Source of the DNA: JAAYZH01 sp964479695
GTDB taxonomy: Bacteria > Bacillota > Clostridia > Saccharofermentanales > Fastidiosipilaceae
Assembly (NCBI GenBank): GCA_964479695.1
Contig: CAYZSO010000003.1
Location: forward strand, 94,138-158,137
Length of the DNA: 64,000 bases
Reading direction: 5' to 3'
A program made the position numbers and the translations under genes. Position 1 is the first letter of the stretch; each line of letters starts with the position of its first letter. This document shows positions 1 to 8,130 of this stretch, one piece after another. Below the pieces are notes generated by a model. It saw only the letters and a list, made by a program, of their open reading frames with translations. It did not search any database and had not been told where the DNA came from.

Positions 1-554
1 TCATCCGCGTGTGCGAGATCTGGCGTATGCTGGATCACTGTGAAGCCAAAAATCCGGAAATAGGCGAGACTTGCTTCATAGAGTTCCTGATCATCCGTTT
101 TGAACCAGATTTCTGCGCCATCTCGTAAAAAGTTACGATAATGTACCAGTTGCCTTGGGTGAGTCAGTCGGCGTTTGTGGTGACGTTTCTTCGGCCAGGG
201 ATTAGGAAAATTGATGTACAGGCCATTGACTTGATTTTCCGAAAATAGCTTTTCAATATAAACAATATCAAAGCGAGCCAGCCGACAATTTGGCAATGCA
301 GCTTCTTCAAGCGTGCGCTTGGCAGAGATGAGGGCATTGGCTTCAGAATCAATACCCAGAAAATTGGCCTCCGGATGCGTAGTCGCCAGATTGATCAGAA
401 AACGGCCTTTGCCACAGCCGAGTTCCAGATACAGCGGCTTCGCCTGTGTTTCGAAAAATTCGGGGAATCGACCCTGCCATGGCTCTATGTCTATTGCTAC
501 ATAAGGGCTTTGTTCCATTTCGGGAATTGCCCATTCCTTATAACGAAATCGCAT
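1..554 (-). CDS. trmB: tRNA (guanine-N7-)-methyltransferase TrmB, 3' end cut by window edge
   Basis: Methylates G46 of the tRNA variable loop with S-adenosylmethionine as donor. The frame opens at ATG 552-554 on the minus strand and runs off the left edge, so 184 residues are visible. The SAM-binding motif LELGCGKG lies at about residues 43-50, and the TrmB signature NFPNPWPKKRH at about 115-125, followed by a basic HHKRR stretch; both are diagnostic of the family. Length so far fits a protein of about 200-220 residues. It is transcribed away from the GntR-ABC operon, so the 250-bp gap on its right is a divergent promoter region. Assignment is secure; only the last residues are missing. Confidence 0.95.
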   Translation of the reverse strand, partial: MRFRYKEWAIPEMEQSPYVAIDIEPWQGRFPEFFETQAKPLYLELGCGKGRFLINLATTHPEANFLGIDSEANALISAKRTLEEAALPNCRLARFDIVYIEKLFSENQVNGLYINFPNPWPKKRHHKRRLTHPRQLVHYRNFLRDGAEIWFKTDDQELYEASLAYFRIFGFTVIQHTPDLAHAD

Positions 555-649
555 GGCTTACTCCTTCTGATTTAAGAAAATATGCAGGGCTATTATAGGG
601 GAGTCGGATCTTCTCTGGCTAGTCCTTGGTCTGGTGTCACTACTAGATG

Positions 650-685
650 TCACTACATAAGTTTATTTTTAAATTTATGTAGTGA
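650..685. repeat. Long inverted repeat in the divergent gap
   Basis: Arms TCACTACATAA (650-660) and TTATGTAGTGA (675-685) are perfect complements around an A/T-rich centre that can pair further. A half copy of the arm (GTCACTAC) also sits at 637-644. There is no clear T-run, so an operator or a weak bidirectional terminator are both possible. Confidence 0.6.
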
Positions 686-701
686 AAAGACACTTGAGCA
701 C

Positions 702-729
702 TTGACTGCCATATCTGTATTGGTATAAT
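702..729 (+). promoter_or_regulatory. Sigma-A promoter of the GntR-ABC operon
   Basis: TTGACT at 702-707 and a perfect TATAAT at 724-729, separated by 16 bp. It lies about 75 bp before the GntR start codon, with the -10 box inside the first palindromic operator. Confidence 0.75.
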
Positions 730-769
730 CAATACAGATTCACATAACTGTATTAATCCAGTTAATACA
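715..769. promoter_or_regulatory. Two palindromic operators, probably for the GntR protein
   Basis: CTGTATTG at 715-722 and its complement CAATACAG at 730-737 flank the -10 box. A second, weaker dyad, TGTATTAA (749-756) and TTAATACA (762-769), follows just downstream. The shared half-site TGTATT and the placement over and after the promoter fit autorepression by the YtrA-type regulator encoded next. Confidence 0.65.
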
Positions 770-803
770 AAACGGATGCAGTTTGGGGAAGGAGGAGATC
801 GAC

Positions 804-1193
804 GTGATAACACTTAATCCGCGTAGCAAAGAACCAATTTACGTGCAGATTATGGATCAACTCGTGCTTTTTATTTCAACTGGTGTTTTGGAAGCGGGCA
901 GTAAATTACCATCCATTCGGGAATTGGCATCTGACTTGGGTATCAATCCCAATACGGTTGCCAGGGCATACACCGAGTTGGAGCAAAGAGGCATCATTGA
1001 AACGATCCCGAAGAAAGGCGCATTCATTACAAACCGCTCTTTTCATGAAGAGATCGAAGCGAAAGCTAAGTTAGAATTGACAGAAACATTTCTCCAGAGC
1101 CGGAAATATGGGCTTAGTTGGGAGAAAATCAGGGAGATTGCGAAGGAGGCGTTGACTGATGCTGAACATAGTGAATCTGAACAAGAGCTTTGA
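804..1193 (+). CDS. YtrA-subfamily GntR transcriptional repressor
   Basis: A 129-residue DNA-binding protein with the GntR winged helix-turn-helix at about residues 10-75 (PIYVQIMDQL, then GSKLPSIRELASDLGINPNT and RGIIETIPKKG) and only a short helical tail, which is the YtrA layout rather than the FadR or MocR type. I chose the GTG at 804 because AAGGAGG sits 8 bp upstream; an upstream TTG at 783 has no ribosome site. The 3' end overlaps the ABC ATPase gene by 35 bp. Family members repress their own operon of ABC transporter genes, and the palindromes over the promoter support that here. The effector is unknown. Confidence 0.9.
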   Translation: MITLNPRSKEPIYVQIMDQLVLFISTGVLEAGSKLPSIRELASDLGINPNTVARAYTELEQRGIIETIPKKGAFITNRSFHEEIEAKAKLELTETFLQSRKYGLSWEKIREIAKEALTDAEHSESEQEL

Positions 1194-2025
1194 TCAATTT
1201 AGAGTTCTTCGAGATCTAAACTGGTCGATTCCGGAAGGTCAGATTATTGGACTGATCGGAAGCAACGGCGCGGGCAAATCCACCTTACTCCGCTGCATCA
1301 GTAATGTGTATTCCTATGATTCCGGGACCATAGAGATTAATGGCAAAGATGTTCAAGAGCGCCGTGAGAAGATGTTCTTTGTCTCTGATGAGCCATTTTA
1401 TGTGAATCGTTTCACAACAAGAGAGATGACCGGTTTCTACCAGAGTATGTATCCGGATTTTGATGACAGGGATTATTTAAGGCTGGTGGAGCTCTTCCAT
1501 TTTGACCAGACGAAGCCGATCCATATGTTGTCCAAAGGCCTGAAACGCCAGAGCATGCTCATCTTGGCTTTGAGTTGCCAACCGGAATATCTGCTTCTGG
1601 ATGAGTCTTTTGATGGACTCGACCCGATGATGCGCTTGACCTTGAAGCGTGAACTGATTCGCAGGGTCGAGGAAAACGGCATCAGTGTTGTCATCTCGTC
1701 CCACAATATTCGTGAGCTTGAAGATATATGTGATGGCATGGCCCTTATTGAAAACCATAGTATTCAATTTACGAAGACGTTGGAAGAACTAAGCAACAGC
1801 TATCACAAGGTTCAGTTGGGGTATAGGGAAGCCGCGAACCCGGCTTGGTTTGCGGATTTGCCGTTACTGAAATTTGAAGTGAATAACAAAATTGTTACCG
1901 TGTTTTACAAAGGCGATGAGGCAACCGCCCTGCTGGAGCAAACGAAGCCTGTTCTGATTAATCCCCTGCCTCTGTCAATGGAAGAAATTTTTGTCGTAGA
2001 AATGGAGGCCATTCATTATGAGTAA
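1159..2025 (+). CDS. ABC transporter ATP-binding protein (YtrB/EcsA-like)
   Basis: A 288-residue ATPase that would power the permease encoded next. Walker A is GSNGAGKST at residues 34-42, the signature region is LSKGLKRQ at 124-131, and Walker B is YLLLDES at 144-150, with the D-loop region FDGLDP after it. The residue after the catalytic glutamate is serine where most members have proline, and the signature is LSKG rather than LSGG; such changes are common in this branch. The C-terminal 80 residues form a small extra domain. It overlaps the repressor gene by 35 bp and the permease gene by 8 bp, so translation is coupled. The substrate cannot be read from the sequence. Confidence 0.9.
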   Translation: MLNIVNLNKSFDQFRVLRDLNWSIPEGQIIGLIGSNGAGKSTLLRCISNVYSYDSGTIEINGKDVQERREKMFFVSDEPFYVNRFTTREMTGFYQSMYPDFDDRDYLRLVELFHFDQTKPIHMLSKGLKRQSMLILALSCQPEYLLLDESFDGLDPMMRLTLKRELIRRVEENGISVVISSHNIRELEDICDGMALIENHSIQFTKTLEELSNSYHKVQLGYREAANPAWFADLPLLKFEVNNKIVTVFYKGDEATALLEQTKPVLINPLPLSMEEIFVVEMEAIHYE

Positions 2026-3550
2026 TCTGAGTAAGAAGAAGCCCTACATCTTGCATCTTTTGCGTCAATATCGAGCGTTTGTCCTACTGTTTGCTGTGAT
2101 TCTGCTCGTTTCACACCCGTTGATTCTGTTTTTCCAGAAGAGATCGGAATGGGTGAGTCAATCCTATTATTCGGGCATGTATTTACCGCAATTCTCGCTC
2201 GCTGCTTTGACAATTGCTGTCATTGGACTTTGTATCGTGATGCCCTTTATCGTTTTGGGCTTTATTTATAACAAATCATCGATGGATGCTTATTTCTCCA
2301 TGCCAATCAAGCGAGTGACCCTTTTCCTTAAGCATCTGGGTTTCGGTTGGCTCATGATTCTCGTGCCTATGCTGGTAAGCCTCGTCCTAGGTTTCGTGAT
2401 TTATCAGAATATGTCGATCCCGGCGGTCTTAGCTTCTTCTCCTTATTCCTTTCTGCTTTTGTTGAAGCAAGCCGGTTTGCTGTCGATTGGATCCCTCATT
2501 ATGATCATGCCTTCGACTTTGGCCATACTCTGCACGACCAATTTGTTCAATGGGATGATTTATGCCGTGGTCCTGAATGTGTTCCCCTATCTCATTCGCA
2601 GCGTCTGGAACCTCTTTGCTCAGAATTATCTGGGATATACGAGATTGGAGAGGGTGGGGCCCGACAGAGAACTCGGCTGGCTCGAGTTTCATAGCTTGTA
2701 TATAGAGGCTTTCCAAGGCACACAAGGTGTTGCAAACGTCATAGAGATCCTCTTATGGTTCGTCGTGGCTGTGGCACTTCTCGTTCTTGCCTGCCGCCTC
2801 TTCGCAACACACCATGTTGAACGGACGAACTCCAATTACATGGTGAAAGGTTTCTACCCGATTGTGATCACGAGCTTCGGCATCATCGCTCTGGTCGGCG
2901 TCTTAGGGGCGTCAAGAGAAACCAGTCGCTTCCGCTGGGATGTTTTCACAGAAGAAATGTTCATTTACACGTTTGCGGTTGGCTTCATCGTCTATTTCGT
3001 CGTCCAGATTGTGAGGCGCCAGGGTCTGCCGAAGATCCTTCCGGTCATCTTGTCTTATCTTGCGATCTTTGCAGCCGCTTCGATCCTGTGTTGGACTTTG
3101 AGCGGAACCGTTCGGGATAATCGAGGACGGCAATTGCTTTCCTCGAATCAAGTGGCCAAAGCCCGGCTGATTTCAGCTGCTGCAACGTATGACTATGTTG
3201 AAGGCAGTTCGAAGAAATATATTTATTATGAACCTTGGGACATGACTTCCTTGTGGGTCGAGCAAGAATTCCGGAGCAAAGAAGAGATTGAACAAGTTCT
3301 CACGCTCCAACAGAATTTGATTACCTATTGGATTGATTCCGAACAGACCAAGGGAGATGCGATGGAATTTTATGCTTATTCCAACGTACCATCGGTACAA
3401 ATCATCTATGAGGATGCCAAGGGAAACGTTTTGCAGGCCAGGTTATATTACATTACAACCGAACCTGAAATGGAGTTGGCAACGGAGCTTCTCGGGAGAG
3501 CGCCTTATAAGCCGGATGCGTATTCAGATTTCAAACCCGAGTCACCCTAA
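2018..3550 (+). CDS. ABC-2 type permease with a C-terminal extracytoplasmic region
   Basis: A 510-residue integral membrane protein, last gene of the repressor-ATPase-permease operon; its ATG overlaps the ATPase stop. The first 360 residues contain about eight hydrophobic segments, beginning with FVLLFAVILLVSHPLILFF and ending near ILPVILSYLAIFAAASILCW. The last 140 residues are polar and probably lie outside the membrane. This two-part shape resembles permeases of the Bacillota GntR-YtrB type systems that carry a DUF6449-like tail; I make that comparison from memory of the family, not from a search. A role in envelope stress or peptide antibiotic response is possible but not shown. Confidence 0.75.
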   Translation: MSNLSKKKPYILHLLRQYRAFVLLFAVILLVSHPLILFFQKRSEWVSQSYYSGMYLPQFSLAALTIAVIGLCIVMPFIVLGFIYNKSSMDAYFSMPIKRVTLFLKHLGFGWLMILVPMLVSLVLGFVIYQNMSIPAVLASSPYSFLLLLKQAGLLSIGSLIMIMPSTLAILCTTNLFNGMIYAVVLNVFPYLIRSVWNLFAQNYLGYTRLERVGPDRELGWLEFHSLYIEAFQGTQGVANVIEILLWFVVAVALLVLACRLFATHHVERTNSNYMVKGFYPIVITSFGIIALVGVLGASRETSRFRWDVFTEEMFIYTFAVGFIVYFVVQIVRRQGLPKILPVILSYLAIFAAASILCWTLSGTVRDNRGRQLLSSNQVAKARLISAAATYDYVEGSSKKYIYYEPWDMTSLWVEQEFRSKEEIEQVLTLQQNLITYWIDSEQTKGDAMEFYAYSNVPSVQIIYEDAKGNVLQARLYYITTEPEMELATELLGRAPYKPDAYSDFKPESP

Positions 3551-3594
3551 TTCCTAACCCCGAGTTCTCAAACACATTCTCAAACACATAGAAG

Positions 3595-3622
3595 AAGAGA
3601 GGCAAAAGAACCTCTCTTTTTT
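3595..3622 (+). terminator. Rho-independent terminator after the ABC operon
   Basis: AAGAGAGG (3595-3602), an 8-nt loop, CCTCTCTT (3611-3618) and a T-run to 3622. It closes the operon 45 bp after the permease stop. Confidence 0.85.
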
Positions 3623-3698
3623 CTTGGATTCTTAGTAATGTTTCCGCTTTTGCCCCCCGCGGTAACGTATCATGGAAGGTGAGTGGAGGTGAACGGGT

Positions 3699-4685
3699 AT
3701 GGCAGAAATGAAACAAAAAGCACTGGGTGTTAGTTTTTCCGGTGGAGGTGTCAGAGCCCTCGCCCAAGTCGCAGTTTATGAGGAACTACTGGGCCAGGGG
3801 ATTGCCGTTTCCGCAGTTTCCGGCACCTCTATGGGCTCTTTTCTAGCTGCGGGAGTCGCCCTCGAGTTGACTCTAGAAGAAATCCATGAAGTCATCGTCC
3901 TAGCCGACCGGGCAATTGCCGATAGCCGCCTATTCAGCAATCGCGCGTTGCTGAATATCTTGCCGTTTGGCAGTCAAACCGGTTTAGTGGAAATGCCGAA
4001 GCTTGAAAATGTTTTGTCAACCCAGATTACATCCATAGGCGACAGGATGCTCTCGGAAGTGCCCCTACCACTCGCCATTCCGGCTGTTGATCTCGTTACC
4101 GGAAAGTTACTGGTCTTTACGAACCAGCCAGACTACTTCGTTCTGCCTGAAGAGAATGCCGCTTTTTATGAAGAAGATGTTCCCTTAATTAGGGCCTTAC
4201 TTGCCTCTTGTGCTTACCCGGTTGTACTCACGCCGATCGATCTTGGCCCCTACCAGCTTGCGGACGGTGGTATTCGCATGAATTCGCCGTCCTCATTGTT
4301 TAATCGAGAGAAGATCGACTATATCCTCGCGATCCGCTTAGCTGCAGAAGAATATGAGGGGAAGGCACAGAAGCGGGTTGAGATCGCGCTCCGGTCCATT
4401 TCTATTCTGATCCATGAACAGAATTCCCTCACCAATCGTTTGGCGAAGACAGAGGCAGAGTACAAGCTCGAGTTAAGGATTGGAACGGTTTTTTCTTTTG
4501 GCCAAAGCAGCGCGGTCATGCAAGCAGGGAAGGACTGCGTTGAACAGCACCCTGTCGTTCTGGAGAATCTCTACAAACCTGTTGAGGAACCGCTACCGGA
4601 AGAAGCGGAAGAGGAAATTGTGGCAGTACCGGCCGAGCGTTCCTTCTGGCAAAAGGTTAAGGATTTGTTTGGGCGGGAGAAATAA
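3699..4685 (+). CDS. Patatin-like phospholipase / RssA-like serine hydrolase
   Basis: A 328-residue predicted acyl hydrolase with the Ser-Asp dyad of patatins. The oxyanion motif GGGVRA is at residues 15-20, the nucleophile elbow GTSMG at 42-46 (Ser44), and the catalytic aspartate in DGG at 189-191. There is no signal peptide, so it is cytoplasmic or membrane-associated. The last 60 residues are acidic and then basic and do not belong to the catalytic fold. The ATG has a GTGGAGGTG ribosome site. It stands alone between a terminator and the ferritin gene. The lipid substrate is unknown. Confidence 0.88.
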   Translation: MAEMKQKALGVSFSGGGVRALAQVAVYEELLGQGIAVSAVSGTSMGSFLAAGVALELTLEEIHEVIVLADRAIADSRLFSNRALLNILPFGSQTGLVEMPKLENVLSTQITSIGDRMLSEVPLPLAIPAVDLVTGKLLVFTNQPDYFVLPEENAAFYEEDVPLIRALLASCAYPVVLTPIDLGPYQLADGGIRMNSPSSLFNREKIDYILAIRLAAEEYEGKAQKRVEIALRSISILIHEQNSLTNRLAKTEAEYKLELRIGTVFSFGQSSAVMQAGKDCVEQHPVVLENLYKPVEEPLPEEAEEEIVAVPAERSFWQKVKDLFGREK

Positions 4686-4793
4686 GCCTGCATGTCACAT
4701 TAGACACAGTCTAAAATAAGGAAACAGGCTAGACTAGTAAAAGAAATCACACGTATTCGTGTTACAAATTTGGCTTTTGAAAGGAGCTTTCGT

Positions 4794-5279
4794 ATGAAAA
4801 AAGAAGTTTATGACGCGTTGAACAAACAGATCAACCTGGAGCTGCAATCCGCTTATCTCTACCTCAACATGCATGTTGCCATGGTGGATAAGAATCTTTC
4901 GGGATTCGGCAGCTGGCTCAAGAAACAATGGCATGAGGAAATTGAGCATGCAGAGAAGTTGATTGATTATTTGCAGCGTCGCAATGAGAAACCGGTCTTG
5001 GAAACCTTCACCTTGCTGCCGGTCAAGGATGAGGCGCCTTTGGCCGTAGCTGAAGCGATTCTTGAACATGAGAAACTGGTATCCCGCAGTATTGATGATC
5101 TCCGCAAACTTGCCATTGATCATGGCGATCAGGCGACTGAAGTGTTCCTCCAATGGTTTGTTGACGAGCAGGTTGAGGAAGAAGAGAATTCCCAGCGCTT
5201 GGTGGATCTCTTCACCTTCGTTGGCGATGACAAGGCTGCTAAGATGATGGCAGACAGTTCTCTGAGACGTGAAGGCTAA
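4794..5279 (+). CDS. ftnA: Ferritin (non-haem, FtnA type)
   Basis: A 161-residue iron-storage protein. The ferroxidase ligands are visible: Glu16 in NLELQSAY, Glu49 and His52 in HEEIEHAEK, the glutamate of LEHEKLV, and the DEQVEEE motif in helix D. The ATG at 4794 has AAAGGAGC 8 bp upstream, and this start gives the normal ferritin N-terminus MKKEVYDALNKQI; a longer in-frame TTG start is not needed. It is followed at once by a terminator, so it is monocistronic. It probably protects an anaerobe against iron and peroxide stress. Confidence 0.95.
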   Translation: MKKEVYDALNKQINLELQSAYLYLNMHVAMVDKNLSGFGSWLKKQWHEEIEHAEKLIDYLQRRNEKPVLETFTLLPVKDEAPLAVAEAILEHEKLVSRSIDDLRKLAIDHGDQATEVFLQWFVDEQVEEEENSQRLVDLFTFVGDDKAAKMMADSSLRREG

Positions 5280-5301
5280 GCCTTACCCATCGCAGATTGT
5301 T

Positions 5302-5328
5302 GGCCGCTCCTAAGGAGCGGCCTTTTTT
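5302..5328 (+). terminator. Rho-independent terminator after ferritin
   Basis: A perfect 9-bp stem, GGCCGCTCC (5302-5310) and GGAGCGGCC (5314-5322), with loop TAA and six T. The ribosome site of the next gene begins right at the T-run, so that gene needs a promoter inside or before this hairpin, or readthrough. Confidence 0.95.
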
Positions 5329-5338
5329 AGGAGAACAT

Positions 5339-5707
5339 ATGACGAAATTGATCTGTAAGAAAACTTGTTCAACTTGTCAGGGAGTCGAGAAGAAGCTCCA
5401 CGAACTGGGGATTGAGTATGAGCTGCGCTTGATTGATGTGGACAATCCGAGCGAGGCTGAATTGACGGAATGGTATGAAAAATCAGGGCTGCCGCTAACC
5501 CGTTTCATTAATACAAGCGGCCTCAAATACCGGGAAAGTGGTCTGTCTGCCAGACGACAGGAGATGACGGATCAGGAGGTTCTGGCTGAACTGGCCACGG
5601 ATGGCATGCTCGTGAAACGGCCGATCTTGTTCTACGAAGACAAGTTCTTTATTGGGCCTGATGTCCTGAAATTTCTTGAGACGCTTCCCGCCTCGCCGGA
5701 AGAGTGA
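5339..5707 (+). CDS. ArsC/Spx-family thioredoxin-fold protein
   Basis: A 122-residue protein with the Spx/YffB layout: a Lys-rich start, then a CSTC pair at residues 10-13 (CKKTCSTCQG), the conserved RxID region, and the late PILFYEDKFFIG strand that matches the RPI(L) motif of the family. ATG 5339 has AGGAGA 5 bp before it. Family members are arsenate reductase-like oxidoreductases or, in Spx, RNA polymerase partners; the residues here do not decide between them. The 3' end overlaps the convergent YwaF-like gene by 59 bp. Confidence 0.85.
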   Translation: MTKLICKKTCSTCQGVEKKLHELGIEYELRLIDVDNPSEAELTEWYEKSGLPLTRFINTSGLKYRESGLSARRQEMTDQEVLAELATDGMLVKRPILFYEDKFFIGPDVLKFLETLPASPEE

Positions 5708-6449
5708 CACCAAACCAACAGAGGTAGCCTCCCAGACTCAGCATGAAATAATAGAAGAGAGCATTGATTTGCCAGCCGTAGGCTTTGGCCACATCTTGAA
5801 AGACCATAATCGGTGATATCTCCGGACCTATGAAGAAGAGGTTGATGTGCTGGCCGAAATTCTTGTTGACTGTGAAATTGATCCCCAAGGCAATCAGGCA
5901 CATAAGCAGAAGCAAGAGCATAACATCCACGTAGTCGCGGAACCTCTTGCCTGTTCGCTTGCTGAACCCGGCATAGAACCCAAGGAAAAGCATCATGCTG
6001 TGCCACGTGTAGGAATGGATGGTTTGAAGTAAATTGTCACTGACCATGTATTGGGGAATGAGAAGTGCCATGAACCCGCCTAAGGTGCCAAACGCAGCGA
6101 GCCAGCCGTAGAGTGCCCGAGTGAAACGGCTTCGCTTCAGCACGAGTAAAAGCGCGCAGAGATAGAGTGGCATTGAACTGAGGTGGAAGGGGAAGGTCCA
6201 CCAGGCGTAGTGGCCGCCTTCGGTGATGAGGCTTGAATACACTTGACGAAACGCATCGATCCAGATGAATACAAGCGTGAAGAGGAGGAGCATTTTGCGG
6301 TTTGTTTTCTCTGACAGACCCCGGAATTTCCATGCAAAAATGATGGCCAGGGGCATGATGATCAGGAGAAAGAACAAGTGCAAGGAGTCAAAGGGACTGT
6401 AGGAATAGGGGATGATTACCCAGTCCGGGATCCACGTCAGGAGTGCCAT
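5649..6449 (-). CDS. YwaF-like integral membrane protein
   Basis: A 266-residue protein with about seven membrane segments. The central region with FPFHLSSMPLYLCALLLVL, the downstream HSYTWHSMMLFLGFYAGF and the late NALFYYFMLSLGGYLCWF segments match the TIGR02206/YwaF family of small multi-pass proteins. No biochemical function is established for the family. The ATG has AAAGGATATTAG upstream. It converges on the Spx-like gene with overlapping coding ends, and shares a short divergent gap with hflX. Confidence 0.75.
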   Translation of the reverse strand: MALLTWIPDWVIIPYSYSPFDSLHLFFLLIIMPLAIIFAWKFRGLSEKTNRKMLLLFTLVFIWIDAFRQVYSSLITEGGHYAWWTFPFHLSSMPLYLCALLLVLKRSRFTRALYGWLAAFGTLGGFMALLIPQYMVSDNLLQTIHSYTWHSMMLFLGFYAGFSKRTGKRFRDYVDVMLLLLLMCLIALGINFTVNKNFGQHINLFFIGPEISPIMVFQDVAKAYGWQINALFYYFMLSLGGYLCWFGVTLPARREASQEISGHQAQ

Positions 6450-6501
6450 CTAATATCCTTTCACCTTTTGCCATTCAATATTCACGCTCAGTATAGACTT
6501 C

Positions 6502-6528
6502 TTGTTGAGCCTATGGCTGTTGTATAAT
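6502..6528 (+). promoter_or_regulatory. Possible sigma-A promoter of hflX
   Basis: TTGTTG at 6502-6507 and a perfect TATAAT at 6523-6528, with a short 15-bp spacer. The start codon follows 28 bp later. Confidence 0.4.
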
Positions 6529-6556
6529 CAGCGAATACACTTGTGAAGGAAAAATT

Positions 6557-8074
6557 ATGCGAGAAGATCTGACAGATAAAGATGACTTGAAAGAGCGAAG
6601 CGACCGCCATTTGTCTGACGACGAATGGCTAGAAGAGCGAGACGACAGTCTGCTCACCGCTGGCGAAGAGAACGAAGATAACCTATATGGCACAGAGGAC
6701 GAAATTCTGCCGGACCAGGGAGCCCAAGGACTCCAGCTCACGGGGGCACGTCCCGGCCGTGATACGGGACTTGTGCAGGAAGTGGCCTACTTGGTAGGTT
6801 TGAATCTTGAGGGCACCGGACTAGGCGAAGAGCGAATGGAGCGATCGCTCGCGGAACTCAAAGAACTTGCGGAGGCCTGTGGAGCGAAGGTGCTGGGCTT
6901 CGATTACCAGAATCGGCAGTCCAGAGACAGCGCGACTTATATCGGCAGCGGCAAACTAGTCGAGATTTCAGAACAAGCAGAGGCATTGGGCTGCAATACG
7001 CTGATCTTCGATGATGAACTATCCGGCAGCCAAATGCGCAATATTCAGGAACGTACGAAACTTAAGGTGATGGATCGGACGCTGGTGATTCTGGATATCT
7101 TTGCGAGGAGAGCGACAAGTAAAGAAGGTAAACTTCAAGTCGAGCTGGCGCAATATGAATACCGTTTGGGGCGCGTGCAAATGATCAATGAAAGCATGTC
7201 GCGCTTGGGCGGTGGGATTGGTACCAGAGGTCCCGGCGAGAGCCAGCTTGAGACGGATCGGCGACATATCCGTGAGCGAATCACGCTCTTGAAACGCCAG
7301 TTGAAAGAAGTGGGCCAACGCCGGGCGACGGTCAGATCCAGAAGAAGTGACCAAGGCCAGACGACCGTGGCCGTCGTCGGGTACACCAATGCCGGCAAGT
7401 CGACGCTGATCAATAAACTTTCTGACAGTGACCTCTTGGCCATGGACCAAGTGTTTGCTACGCTCGATGCGGCTGTGCGTGACCTCAGACTCCCGGACGG
7501 CAGCCATGTCATGCTGGTGGATACGGTTGGCTTCATTCGGAAATTGCCACATCAGTTGGTAGAGGCGTTTCAGTCGACTCTGGAAGAAGTCAGTGCAGCG
7601 GATATGATCCTCCACGTCTTGGATGTTTCGGATCCCGAAGCGGAGGAACAACTCCAAATTGTCGAAGAAGAATTAGTCAGATTGCAGGCAGGCGGTAAGC
7701 CACGGATTCTGGTGCTGAATAAGACGGATTTGGCTGAGAATAATGAAGAAGCTTCCTATCAACATCATAAGGAAGTGCCTTCCCATTACCGAGTACGTGC
7801 TGTTTCTGCGAAGACCGGTGAAGGGCTGCCCGAACTTCTCGATGATCTTGCACAGATGCTGGTCTATCGACAGAAGACCTATGAATTCAGTTTGCCTTAT
7901 GCCGAGAGTTCGCTCTATGCATATATCAAAGATAATGGGAATCTTCTTGTTGAAGAATTTAACGAAACGGGTATTCTGCTTCGTTTTACACTGGATATCA
8001 GGCTTTCCGGCCCCGTAGAACGTTTCTTGCGGGAGCTTGGCACAGCTGGTACAGCTACGGAAAGCTCAAGCTGA
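6557..8074 (+). CDS. hflX: GTPase HflX (ribosome-associated)
   Basis: A 505-residue GTPase that binds the 50S subunit and splits stalled ribosomes. The N-terminal HflX domain includes the glycine-rich stretch SRLGGGIGTRGPGE; then come G1 GYTNAGKST at about 275-283, G3 DTVGFI near 321, and G4 NKTD near 388. Usual members have 400-430 residues; the excess is an acidic, charged N-terminal extension of about 70 residues (many Asp/Glu pairs) with no fold signal. The gene has its own promoter region and faces the symporter gene tail to tail. Confidence 0.95.
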   Translation: MREDLTDKDDLKERSDRHLSDDEWLEERDDSLLTAGEENEDNLYGTEDEILPDQGAQGLQLTGARPGRDTGLVQEVAYLVGLNLEGTGLGEERMERSLAELKELAEACGAKVLGFDYQNRQSRDSATYIGSGKLVEISEQAEALGCNTLIFDDELSGSQMRNIQERTKLKVMDRTLVILDIFARRATSKEGKLQVELAQYEYRLGRVQMINESMSRLGGGIGTRGPGESQLETDRRHIRERITLLKRQLKEVGQRRATVRSRRSDQGQTTVAVVGYTNAGKSTLINKLSDSDLLAMDQVFATLDAAVRDLRLPDGSHVMLVDTVGFIRKLPHQLVEAFQSTLEEVSAADMILHVLDVSDPEAEEQLQIVEEELVRLQAGGKPRILVLNKTDLAENNEEASYQHHKEVPSHYRVRAVSAKTGEGLPELLDDLAQMLVYRQKTYEFSLPYAESSLYAYIKDNGNLLVEEFNETGILLRFTLDIRLSGPVERFLRELGTAGTATESSS

Positions 8075-8130
8075 AGGGCTCACCCGAAGCGACTCAAGTC
8101 GTTGGAGCTGAAAGGCCCACCTGTAGCGAC

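Noticed and set aside
7019..7657. 212-codon minus-strand frame inside hflX
   Set aside because: It is antisense to the HflX GTPase domain, with no own motif.
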